A stretch of 6,118 nt of DNA, from positions 1-6,118 of the forward strand of contig CASBRC010000290.1 of the NCBI GenBank assembly GCA_949128015.1, read 5' to 3'. Below, piece by piece: positions 1 to 6,118 of this stretch (positions are counted from its first letter, which is position 1; each line of letters starts with the position of its first letter). The notes beneath the pieces were generated by a model. That model did no database searches, was not told where the DNA came from, and saw only the letters and a program-made list of their open reading frames with translations. The stretch is from Synechococcales cyanobacterium PMM_0003 (GTDB lineage Bacteria; Cyanobacteriota; Cyanobacteriia; Pseudanabaenales; Pseudanabaenaceae). The position numbers and the translations under genes are program-made.

Positions 1-155
1 CGCACGAGCTATTAAAATCTTGGGAAAGCAACCCGATTACGCCACATATTTCTGCCACACATTTTCGTTTGATTACAGGCTTAGATCCTACACCCGTGTT
101 TGGTAACCAAAACATCCAAACAAATAGAAGTATCTTTTCTGCTATTAAAGGGTAA
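1..155 (+). CDS. C-terminal end of an unidentified protein (5' end outside window)
   Basis: A reading frame enters from the left edge, with its first complete codon at 3-5, and runs 50 codons to a TAA at 153-155. The peptide begins HELLKSWESNPITPHIS and ends NRSIFSAIKG. It has ordinary cyanobacterial codon use, no membrane segment, and a hydrophilic Asn/Thr/Pro-rich tail. I do not recognise the family and assign no function. No other frame is as convincing here. The stop lies only 31 bp before the ATG of the sensor kinase, with no hairpin between them, so the two genes could share a transcript. An accidental open frame of this length is possible but less likely, because the frame ends just before the next gene starts on the same strand. 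Confidence 0.6.
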   Translation, partial: HELLKSWESNPITPHISATHFRLITGLDPTPVFGNQNIQTNRSIFSAIKG

Positions 156-186
156 GCTAAAATTCACTGATCATCAAATTTATTAG

Positions 187-3100
187 ATGAATCTTTCTTC
201 GCAGATCGCAAAATTCCTTCATAAAACTTTAGGAAATACAACTAAAGGTAGATTTCAGGACGAGTTTTCCAAAAAATCTACCTTGAAATACTTCTTTGCA
301 TTTTTATTGTTTACAACTCTAGGGTATTTAGGGAATTATTTTCGGCTACCGCTATTTTTTGGCGTTGATTTCTTGTTTGGCAGCATTTTTGTACTGATTG
401 CCACCTATCTCTATGGGATCACGATGGGGGTGATGGTTGCTGCGATCGCCAGTATTCACACATATGTTCTGTGGGAACATCCATATGCCGCAGTTCTGTT
501 TGTTTTGGAAGCTTTTTGGGTAGGGATTTGGCTAAATTATTACCAGACAATCAAAATGCGATCGCACAGCTTGGTTTTACTTGTGTTGTCCTATTGGCTA
601 TGTTTAGGTGCGCCTTTGTGCTTTGGGTTTTACCACTTTATTCTTGGTTTTGAGAGTGGTTCACTGATCTTAGTTCTCTTGAAGCAAATAATTAACGGGA
701 TATTTAATGCTCTAATTGCTAATTTATGTATTAATTATTTTTCACCATTACGTCAATGGGTTCAGAAAAAGCGAGGTGGGTACTATAACGCAAATATTCA
801 ACAAATGTTATTTCATTTGTTACTAACCTTTATGTTTGTGCCGATTTTAATGATCGCAGTTTTAGTCGGTTATCAATCGCTACAAGACATCGATAGTAAA
901 ATTAATACTAAATTACATTCAAGTATGGAGACACTTACTGTTGATCTAAAATTTTGGCATCAGCGCCATTTAGATGTTTTACACGAATTAGCGACAATCG
1001 GAACCGATCAGCAAAACTTAGAACGTTTACAATTTGCTACTACTACTCTAGGAAAAACTACACCCAGGTTTTTGAGAATCTATACCGCAGATGCTAAGGG
1101 TAATATTTTGACAAGATTCTCTAGCATTTCTGATACAAACATAGCCAGTCTTAGTCAATCCGTTGTCCACACAGAAATTTTTCGGCAAGTTCAAACGACC
1201 TTGAGCATTGCGTTCGGAGATATCTATGCCGATGCGATTGCCACTTCTCCTCATGTTGATATAGCTGTACCGATATTTAAGAATAATCGCTTTAATGGGC
1301 TTGTTGTGGCGGAGTTAGATATTGCTCGGGTCAAAAAATTTTTAGAAGATAAATCAGAAACATTGAAGATTGAGACTATATTACTCGATCGCCACAAAGA
1401 TATAATCGCTAGTACAGCTCCCAACTTCTTGTCAGGAAAGCGCTTTGAATTAGAACAGGGTGGTGAGATTCGACCTTTTCAGCCAGAGCAGGTGCAATGG
1501 TTCCCAATAATGAAGGGAGCATCATTGATGACCCGATGGCGCAAATCCTATTATTTACAGCAAGTGGCGATTGGCGGAGGGATTCCTTGGGATATAGTCG
1601 TCCTTTTTTCGCCAGTTGACTATATCGATACCCTTGAGAAATTACATACCTACATACTTGTGCTTGTACTAGCGATTATTTTGCCAGCAATAGTAGTCGC
1701 GAATGCACTCAGTCGCCGTCTGGTGAAGCCGATCGCCAAATTGATTCGTCTCTCCACCGATCTCCAACAAAATCTCTCGGTTGAATCAAACTTTGCTTGG
1801 CAGTCTAGCAACCTCGCCGAAATCGATGCCCTCGGCGATAACTTCCAAGTCATGGCGATCGCGCTACGATCGCAGTTTCACAAAATCGAACAAACAAATC
1901 AAAATCTAGAGATACGCATTCAAGAGCGTACCGCCGAACTAATCAAGAGTGAAGAGCGTTGGCAATTAGCAATTAAAGCCGCCGATGATGGGATTTGGGA
2001 TTGGAATATGGAAACTGGAATAATATTTCGTTCAGATCGTTGGCGCACGATGCTTGGTATGAATCCTGAAGTCGATCAGGAACAACCATTAGATTGGCTA
2101 GATTTGATTCATCCAGAAGATCGCGATCGCATTTTGCAGTTACAAGAAGATTATCTTACAAAGAAAATTCCGCAGTATGTCAGCGAATATCGTATGCGCT
2201 GTCAAGATGGGAGTTATAAATGGATACTAACTCAGGCTATGGCAATTTGGAATGACGAAGGCAAACCAATTCGCTTAGTTGGCGCAAATAACGATATTAC
2301 CGATCGCAAATTCGCGAAGATGGAAATGTTGCAAGCAATGGAAGCCGCCCAATCTGCTAATCGGGCTAAGAGTGAATTCTTAGCAACAATGAGTCATGAG
2401 ATTCGGACTCCCATGAATGCCGTGATTGGCTTTACAAGCTTACTGTTAGATACAAATCTCGATGCTGAGCAACGAGATTTTATGGAAATCATTAGCTCGA
2501 GTGGGAATAATTTGCTCACGATTATTAATGATATTCTTGACTTCTCAAAAATTGAATCTGGACAGTTCCGCTTAGATGTTCATCCATTTAACTTACGACA
2601 TTGCATCGAAGAATCCCTAGATCTTTTAGCTACTGTTGCCGCGACTAAACAAATTGAGCTAGCCTACTGTATAGATACTGAAGTACCTGAACAGATTGTT
2701 AGCGATGTCACCCGCTTAAGACAAGTATTAGTAAATCTATTTAGCAATGCCGTTAAATTTACATCTCAAGGAGAAGTGACACTAAGAGTTTCTGTCCAAC
2801 AATTTGACGATCGCAATCAAAACTATCAATTACTATTTGCGGTTAAAGATACTGGGATTGGGATTCCTCAAGATCGTTACGATCGCCTATTCAAACCATT
2901 CAGCCAAGTAGATGCATCGACTACACGCCAATATGGTGGGACAGGGCTAGGACTTGCGATCGCAAATCATTTAACAATCCTGATGGGCGGCTATATGTCT
3001 GTTGAGAGCGTTGTCGGTATTGGCTCGACTTTTAGTTTTACGATTTCCGCATTTGCGGATCAAACAGATATAGATCAAACATATTCAGTGCGTGAAGAAT

Positions 3101-3945
3101 GGAATCAGAGTCTGATCGGTAAACGAATATTAATTCTCGAAGATAATGATGTTAGCCGAGAAAGCTTAACTACATTTGCGCAAATCTTAAAAATGGAAGT
3201 GCTGGCAACTAGCTCCAGTGAGCAGGCGATCATATGGTTACGGAGTGAGCAAAAATTTGATTTAGCAATTGTTGATGCGAGCATTCCCTTAATTATGGTT
3301 GAGGAAAATACATCTAGTGATCAGTCTGATAATTGCGATATCAGACATGCAATACGGATACAATCAAGTTTGCTGCCAATAATTTTGCTTTCCCATACTT
3401 ATAACTGTGACTTGTTCGCTTCTGACGCGATCACGACATGTCTCAGCAAACCAATTAAGCGATCGCAATTATACAAATCTATACTAAATCTCTGTAGCGA
3501 TCAATCTCTAGTTAAAAGCCAAGCAAAACAGAAAGATAATATTCTTTTTGATGAGAAATTTGCTGCCAAATTTCCTTTGCAAATTCTCTTAGCCGAAGAT
3601 AATATTGTCAACCAAAAAGTTGCGATCCGTTTCCTCAACCGCTTAGGGTATCGTGTGGATGTGGTCGCAAATGGCATAGAAGCCATAGAGTCAACCTATC
3701 GCCAAAATTATGATGTGATCTTGATGGATCTACATATGCCTGAGATGGATGGACTCACCGCAACAAGGAGAATCATCGCTGAATTTATGCAAAAGCCTTG
3801 GATTATTGCCCTAACCGCCAGTGCATTAGAAGGCGATCGCGAGATGTGTCTAGAATCGGGAATGAAAGATTATATAAGCAAACCAATTCAAGTTCGAGAT
3901 TTAACCCAAGCATTAAAGAAAGCATTTGACAATCTCCACCAGTAA
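187..3945 (+). CDS. Membrane-bound hybrid sensor histidine kinase (6TM-Cache-HAMP-PAS-HisKA-HATPase-REC-REC)
   Basis: A 1252-residue hybrid sensor kinase of the inner membrane; the signal is unknown. Residues 33-185 hold six hydrophobic segments of a MASE-like type that I cannot assign to a named family. A seventh segment (207-229) and an eighth (488-508) flank a region of about 255 residues that looks like a double-Cache sensor. Then follow HAMP (509-565), a coiled coil (565-590) and PAS with its PAC end ITDRK (590-708). HisKA carries SHEIRTPMN with phospho-accepting His737. HATPase has the N box (NLFSNAVKFT, Asn854), DTGIGIP (888-894), the F box LFKPF (901-905) and GGTGLGL (917-923). REC1 (about 979-1100) keeps Glu985/Asp986, Asp1030, Ser1069 and Lys1088 but is divergent. 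REC2 (about 1131-1250) is canonical: Glu1137/Asp1138, Asp1181, Thr1210, Lys1232. There is no HPt domain, so any onward relay needs a separate partner. The ATG at 187 directly follows an in-frame TAG, so it is the earliest ATG; no Shine-Dalgarno is evident. The kinase assignment is firm; the Cache label is a fold-level inference. Confidence 0.97.
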   Translation: MNLSSQIAKFLHKTLGNTTKGRFQDEFSKKSTLKYFFAFLLFTTLGYLGNYFRLPLFFGVDFLFGSIFVLIATYLYGITMGVMVAAIASIHTYVLWEHPYAAVLFVLEAFWVGIWLNYYQTIKMRSHSLVLLVLSYWLCLGAPLCFGFYHFILGFESGSLILVLLKQIINGIFNALIANLCINYFSPLRQWVQKKRGGYYNANIQQMLFHLLLTFMFVPILMIAVLVGYQSLQDIDSKINTKLHSSMETLTVDLKFWHQRHLDVLHELATIGTDQQNLERLQFATTTLGKTTPRFLRIYTADAKGNILTRFSSISDTNIASLSQSVVHTEIFRQVQTTLSIAFGDIYADAIATSPHVDIAVPIFKNNRFNGLVVAELDIARVKKFLEDKSETLKIETILLDRHKDIIASTAPNFLSGKRFELEQGGEIRPFQPEQVQWFPIMKGASLMTRWRKSYYLQQVAIGGGIPWDIVVLFSPVDYIDTLEKLHTYILVLVLAIILPAIVVANALSRRLVKPIAKLIRLSTDLQQNLSVESNFAWQSSNLAEIDALGDNFQVMAIALRSQFHKIEQTNQNLEIRIQERTAELIKSEERWQLAIKAADDGIWDWNMETGIIFRSDRWRTMLGMNPEVDQEQPLDWLDLIHPEDRDRILQLQEDYLTKKIPQYVSEYRMRCQDGSYKWILTQAMAIWNDEGKPIRLVGANNDITDRKFAKMEMLQAMEAAQSANRAKSEFLATMSHEIRTPMNAVIGFTSLLLDTNLDAEQRDFMEIISSSGNNLLTIINDILDFSKIESGQFRLDVHPFNLRHCIEESLDLLATVAATKQIELAYCIDTEVPEQIVSDVTRLRQVLVNLFSNAVKFTSQGEVTLRVSVQQFDDRNQNYQLLFAVKDTGIGIPQDRYDRLFKPFSQVDASTTRQYGGTGLGLAIANHLTILMGGYMSVESVVGIGSTFSFTISAFADQTDIDQTYSVREEWNQSLIGKRILILEDNDVSRESLTTFAQILKMEVLATSSSEQAIIWLRSEQKFDLAIVDASIPLIMVEENTSSDQSDNCDIRHAIRIQSSLLPIILLSHTYNCDLFASDAITTCLSKPIKRSQLYKSILNLCSDQSLVKSQAKQKDNILFDEKFAAKFPLQILLAEDNIVNQKVAIRFLNRLGYRVDVVANGIEAIESTYRQNYDVILMDLHMPEMDGLTATRRIIAEFMQKPWIIALTASALEGDREMCLESGMKDYISKPIQVRDLTQALKKAFDNLHQ

Positions 3946-3958
3946 GAATCCTTACAAC

Positions 3959-3994
3959 CCAAAAAGCTATGGCGCACGCGCCATAGCTTTTTGG
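3959..3994. terminator. Bidirectional intrinsic terminator between convergent kinase gene and cutA
   Basis: A perfect inverted repeat of 17 pairs (3959-3975 with 3978-3994) leaves a 2-nt centre; a realistic fold has 16 pairs and a CACG tetraloop. The left arm starts CCAAAAAGCTATGGCGC. The A5 tract on the left and T5 tract on the right give a U tract in both directions. It begins 13 bp after the kinase stop and ends 10 bp before the cutA stop on the other strand, exactly where a shared terminator of convergent genes is expected. Function is inferred from structure and position. Confidence 0.85.
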
Positions 3995-4004
3995 AGTTTG
4001 GATG

Positions 4005-4328
4005 CTATATGGAGCTTGCCCAATTAAGGTAATCGCGATCAACTGCGATCGCAGGTATCGCAATAATTTCTGGTGTTTCGTAAGGATGTAGCGATCGCAA
4101 TCTAGATCGCAAAGTTTCATAATTTGCTGGCAAGGTCTTGATCAAAACTAAATGCTCAGACTCATGACAGAGTTGCCCTTTCCACATGTAGGTAGAAGTC
4201 AAGCTAGGCATTATTTGTACACAAGCAGCAAGTTTTTCTTCGATCAATAAATTGGCAATGCTTTGAGCCTGATTAACATCAGGAAGCGTTGTCATGATTA
4301 CGATTAAAGTTGCTTCTGGGTCTGACAT
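4005..4328 (-). CDS. cutA: CutA family protein (PII-like trimeric protein, CutA1)
   Basis: A 107-residue protein, close to the usual CutA length. It carries the family signatures in order: LAACVQI (33-39), STYMWKG (45-51), Glu58, IKT (63-65), HPYETPEII (81-89) and YLNWA (100-104). CutA1 proteins are small cytosolic trimers with a ferredoxin-like fold related to PII signalling proteins. The name comes from Escherichia coli divalent-cation tolerance, but the role in cyanobacteria is unsettled, and a metal-tolerance function should not be assumed. Only two cysteines are present, Cys36 (in the conserved AACV) and Cys54. The ATG at 4328 gives an N-terminus of normal length before the first beta strand (TLIVIMTT). 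No Shine-Dalgarno is visible. The start codon lies 18 nt after the hairpin that separates this gene from thf1, so it may be expressed by read-through from thf1 or from its own weak promoter. It converges on the sensor kinase gene with a 59-bp gap. Confidence 0.95.
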   Translation of the reverse strand: MSDPEATLIVIMTTLPDVNQAQSIANLLIEEKLAACVQIMPSLTSTYMWKGQLCHESEHLVLIKTLPANYETLRSRLRSLHPYETPEIIAIPAIAVDRDYLNWASSI

Positions 4329-4346
4329 GATTTAAATATTAAAGAG

Positions 4347-4387
4347 GGACTATTGAAATTGCCGCGAAGCGGCACTTTCAATAGTCC
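4347..4387. repeat. 19-position hairpin with GCCGC-GAA-GCGGC core between thf1 and cutA
   Basis: The outer arms GGACTATTGAAA (4347-4358) and TTTCAATAGTCC (4376-4387) are perfectly complementary. After one T/C mismatch (4359/4375) comes the core TGCCGC-GAA-GCGGCA (4360-4374). In all, 18 of 19 positions pair around a 3-nt loop; a G-T wobble and two more pairs can extend it to 4344-4390. It sits 11 bp past the thf1 stop and 18 bp before the cutA start. A terminator of thf1 is the natural reading, but on the minus strand the sequence after the stem (CTCTTTAATATTT) is only a weak U tract. A clean T7 run (4394-4400) flanks it on the plus-strand side, which would instead stop antisense transcription. 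An attenuator or RNA-processing stem is equally possible. Confidence 0.85.
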
Positions 4388-4398
4388 TTCTGGTTTTT

Positions 4399-5118
4399 TT
4401 ACTTAGTTTCTGAAGTCTCACTTGAGGCTTCGGTAGTTGGCGCAGTGATTAATGCGGCTTCTTTCTGGGCGCGTTTTTTGCGTTCAGCTTCTGCCATGTC
4501 AGCCATCATCTGACGAGCTTGCTCGATTTTGTCAAGATTGGATCGATATAAATCAACATCTTTAACTAAGCGATCGCCCCCAAATTTCAGCATTTCACCC
4601 ACTGACTTGATCACTTCTTCACGCTTGGTATTATCAGCAATCTCATCAGGATTACTAATTTCTAGCAATGCGTACAGACCCACACCGAGCAAGCGGCTGT
4701 ATTTAAAATTTTCTTTGTGCGCCATTGTCTGTAGCTGACCAGACAAAGGTTCGAGGCTAATCCCCGAATCTAGGTTAGTTAATAGAGTTTTAATATCATT
4801 AGGCGATCGCAATGCTAGATCGCTCAGAGTTGTTGCGTCTTGACGAATGCGATCGGAATCAAACTGAAGCGATGAACATAATGCATGAAATACAGCAAAG
4901 CGGTCAGTTTCAGGTTTGTACCCCAATGTAAAGCGATCAAAGGTTGTCACCAAACCTAATGCAAAAATTGAGTCATACACAAATGTTTGATTGACTTTCA
5001 GCAAATGGACTTCCACCAAAAGCTCATCTACAACCCGTCTATAGACTTGATTGACTGGCTTGGGGAAAGCTAAATAAAAATCTTTTTTAGTATCAGAAAC
5101 AGTACGAACGGTATTCAC
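4399..5118 (-). CDS. thf1: Thf1/Psb29, thylakoid formation and photosystem II biogenesis/repair protein
   Basis: Recognised as Thf1 (Psb29), conserved in cyanobacteria and chloroplasts. The family is associated with thylakoid membranes, photosystem II biogenesis and repair, and in cyanobacteria with the FtsH protease complex that removes damaged D1. Signatures: NTVRTVSDTKKDFY (2-15), YRRVVDELLVEVHLL (26-40), FALGLVTTFDRFTLGYKPE (52-70) and FKYSRLLGVGLYALLE (138-153). A charged helix near 190-225, probably coiled coil, leads into a Ser/Thr/Glu-rich tail ending SETSETK. There is no signal peptide or membrane segment. I chose GTG at 5118 (239 residues) because it gives MNTVRTVSDTK, matching the family N-terminus. 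TTG at 5124 or 5127 would add two or three residues, and an in-frame TAG at 5131-5133 blocks anything longer. A weak AGG (5130-5132) lies 11 nt before the GTG and too close to the TTGs. Long hairpins flank the gene, suggesting its own transcription unit; no convincing promoter was found. Confidence 0.95.
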   Translation of the reverse strand: MNTVRTVSDTKKDFYLAFPKPVNQVYRRVVDELLVEVHLLKVNQTFVYDSIFALGLVTTFDRFTLGYKPETDRFAVFHALCSSLQFDSDRIRQDATTLSDLALRSPNDIKTLLTNLDSGISLEPLSGQLQTMAHKENFKYSRLLGVGLYALLEISNPDEIADNTKREEVIKSVGEMLKFGGDRLVKDVDLYRSNLDKIEQARQMMADMAEAERKKRAQKEAALITAPTTEASSETSETK

Positions 5119-5127
5119 AGTCAACAA

Positions 5128-5210
5128 AACCTAAAGACAAGATAGTTAAATTTATCATCGCACAGTTAGCCATAGCATCAGTCTATCCCTGTAGATAAAT
5201 TTGCTCAAAG
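5128..5210 (-). other. Leader region upstream of thf1, no confident promoter
   Basis: This stretch between the DUF3685 hairpin and thf1 must hold the thf1 promoter if the hairpin terminates transcription. Read on the minus strand it contains AT-rich patches such as GATAAATTTAACTATC and a TTGAGC, but no pair of -35/-10 boxes with a good match and 16-18 bp spacing. I see no riboswitch-like structure and no open frame of note. Confidence 0.3.
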
Positions 5211-5257
5211 CCCAAAAATCTGTGGCGAACGCTGCGCGTTCGCCACAGATTTTTGGG
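5211..5257. terminator. 22-bp perfect hairpin, probable terminator of the DUF3685 gene
   Basis: The left arm (5211-5232, beginning CCCAAAAATCTGTGGCGAAC) and right arm (5236-5257) pair without a mismatch over 22 positions around a 3-nt centre, TGC. It starts 3 bp past the TAG of the minus-strand DUF3685/Ycf55-like gene. On that strand the distal arm ends in TTTTTGGG, so the U tract lies inside the stem rather than after it. Its position strongly suggests transcription termination or 3'-end protection. It also resembles the 3959-3994 terminator: both have CCAAAAA at the outer left, TTTTTGG at the outer right, and GGCG...CGCC inside. Nothing reads toward it on the plus strand. Confidence 0.75.
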
Positions 5258-5260
5258 TGT

Positions 5261-6118
5261 CTACTTTTTGCTTCGACTATCTTGCCAAGCAGTCCCAATC
5301 CCTTGCACCACACCTCGACCAATCAGTCCAATCCCTCGACCAATTACATTGGTCAATACATATATAAATCCACTACCAATAAAGGTGATCGCTGATTTTA
5401 AACGCGGTGCGATCGCATCTTGTAATTCCAGTACTAAAGTGACAGCAAGCTGTACACCTTCTAGCTGCTGTAGCTCCTGATTGCGTGGCGTATAAATACT
5501 GACTCTTTTGATGCCATAATCGGTAAATGCCAACAAAATATGGCGACTTTCAAAGATTAACTGCGGGTCAGTAATATATTTCTCCAAGCGATATTTCCAA
5601 GATAAATCATTACGAAATCTTTCGATTTCACGAGTAGCTAATAGATTATAACGATAGAAATTTTGTTTAATTTCTTCAGAATCTGCGAAATTATTTAAAA
5701 GTGGTTGAATTACCGCATTTGCAATTTGAATAATTAAATTATCTAAGATTAATCCTCCTCTCTGCATTGCTTCGGATGTGCCTATAGAGTTGCTAGAACT
5801 GTCAACTACTAGTTCTGTCCCAAACAATAAATGTGATAGCAGATTCTCAACATGAGGGATTTTTTCTAAGAACTCAGTCTTCACGACTGTGATATCATCA
5901 AGTAAAACATCGACAACATTTACTTCGGAATCAACCGCAAAGTCTAAGTTAGTAATATTATTAATGATGTAATATTTGCCAAAAAAGTTGATTACTGATT
6001 CCTGCCAAATATCTTTTAAAATATCAGATATTTGCGACTCTAGCTGTAATGGTTGAATTTGGGAAAATCGCAAATCAGTTATGCTTTTTTCAATTTGTCG
6101 CAAAGTAATATATAAGAG
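5261..6118 (-). CDS. DUF3685/Ycf55-like protein, C-terminal 285 residues (5' end outside window)
   Basis: The frame is open from the right edge to a TAG at 5261-5263. The TTG at 6103 is not a likely start, because five further in-frame codons (LLYIT) lead to the edge with no stop and no ATG lies nearby; the true start is outside. Family features from the window edge: LSWKYRLEKY (172-181), IFESRH (188-193), IYTPRNQELQQLEGV (208-222) and LELQDAIAPRLKSA (230-243). A final hydrophobic, glycine-rich segment (about 244-275, with repeated IGRG) could contact or enter a membrane, followed by a basic SRSKK tail. This matches my recollection of the DUF3685 family, related to plastid Ycf55, whose function is not established. 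The N-terminal two-thirds visible here is AT-rich and less conserved. The gene is codirectional with thf1 but ends in a strong hairpin 133 bp before the nearest thf1 start, so shared transcription is not implied. Confidence 0.85.
   Translation of the reverse strand, partial: LLYITLRQIEKSITDLRFSQIQPLQLESQISDILKDIWQESVINFFGKYYIINNITNLDFAVDSEVNVVDVLLDDITVVKTEFLEKIPHVENLLSHLLFGTELVVDSSSNSIGTSEAMQRGGLILDNLIIQIANAVIQPLLNNFADSEEIKQNFYRYNLLATREIERFRNDLSWKYRLEKYITDPQLIFESRHILLAFTDYGIKRVSIYTPRNQELQQLEGVQLAVTLVLELQDAIAPRLKSAITFIGSGFIYVLTNVIGRGIGLIGRGVVQGIGTAWQDSRSKK

Larger units (their letters stand above)
442..5416. repeat. HIP1 octamers (GCGATCGC), 12 copies across the window
   Basis: Exact GCGATCGC palindromes begin at 442, 558, 1855, 2123, 2956, 3459, 3833, 4045, 4091, 4570, 4803 and 5409. 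All lie inside coding regions, seven of them in the sensor kinase gene; none is in the intergenic gaps. HIP1 is a known highly iterated palindrome of many cyanobacterial genomes. Many partial variants (for example ACGATCGC, CCGATCGC) are also present. The role is uncertain; association with DNA methylation has been proposed for the family of sites. Confidence 0.95.

Noticed and set aside
135..163. Possible promoter TTTTCT-17 bp-TAAAAT before the kinase
   Set aside because: The -10 is fair but the -35 matches poorly, and the position overlaps the end of the preceding gene; too weak to list as a feature.
3803..4120. A 105-codon open frame on the minus strand spanning the kinase 3' end, the terminator and part of cutA
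   Set aside because: It runs through the bidirectional terminator and overlaps two well-supported genes in other frames; its translation shows no recognisable family features.
4005..4328. Calling cutA a copper-tolerance gene
   Set aside because: The family name derives from E. coli phenotypes; nothing in this window, such as a metal transporter or metal regulator, supports that role here.
4329..4346. TAATAT before cutA as a -10 box
   Set aside because: It lies about 12 nt from the ATG and the 17-bp-spaced position upstream has no -35-like sequence; it fits equally well as AT-rich spacer.
5211..5257. Reading the 22-bp palindrome as an insertion sequence end or attachment site
   Set aside because: There is no transposase, no target duplication and no second copy nearby, and its location 3 bp past a stop codon fits a terminator better.
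5201..5480. Two overlapping plus-strand open frames opposite the DUF3685 gene end
   Set aside because: They read through the 22-bp hairpin and lie antisense to a conserved C-terminal block; their composition is Ser/Thr/Pro-rich as expected of antisense shadows.

Overview
The window comes from a cyanobacterium. Three things support this. The palindrome GCGATCGC (HIP1, a hallmark of many cyanobacterial genomes) occurs 12 times in about 6.1 kb, where far fewer than one copy is expected by chance at this AT-rich composition. There is a clear Thf1/Psb29 thylakoid protein gene. There is also the C-terminal part of a DUF3685/Ycf55-like protein, a family known from cyanobacteria and some plastids. 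The genus cannot be fixed from the sequence alone; the AT-rich composition and palindrome style would suit a filamentous lineage such as Pseudanabaena, but that is only an impression.

Layout. Positions 1-155 (+) carry the last 50 codons of an unidentified gene. After a 31-bp gap, 187-3945 (+) encodes a 1252-residue membrane-bound hybrid sensor histidine kinase: six N-terminal membrane segments, an extracytoplasmic Cache-like sensor between two more membrane segments, HAMP, PAS, HisKA, HATPase and two receiver domains. It faces three genes on the minus strand: cutA (4005-4328), thf1 (4399-5118, probably from a GTG start) and a DUF3685/Ycf55-like gene (5261 to beyond 6118, 5' end missing). The convergent junction at 3946-4004 holds a near-symmetric bidirectional terminator hairpin. 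Each of the other two intergenic gaps also holds one long, nearly perfect hairpin (4347-4387 and 5211-5257).

How the genes relate. The plus-strand kinase is a stand-alone signalling protein; no HPt or DNA-binding response regulator partner lies inside the window, so its output partner is elsewhere. The three minus-strand genes run in the same direction, but a hairpin separates each pair, so they look like largely separate transcription units, or an operon with internal attenuation, rather than one tight operon. Thf1 and DUF3685/Ycf55-like proteins both belong to oxygenic phototrophs; CutA is a trimeric PII-like protein of broad distribution. Nothing in the sequence shows a shared pathway.

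I see no mobile element, CRISPR array, tRNA or rRNA, and no clear undescribed system. The most notable non-genic signal is the set of three long intergenic palindromes. Each has a short GC-rich core inside copy-specific AT-richer arms that are still perfectly or almost perfectly complementary.
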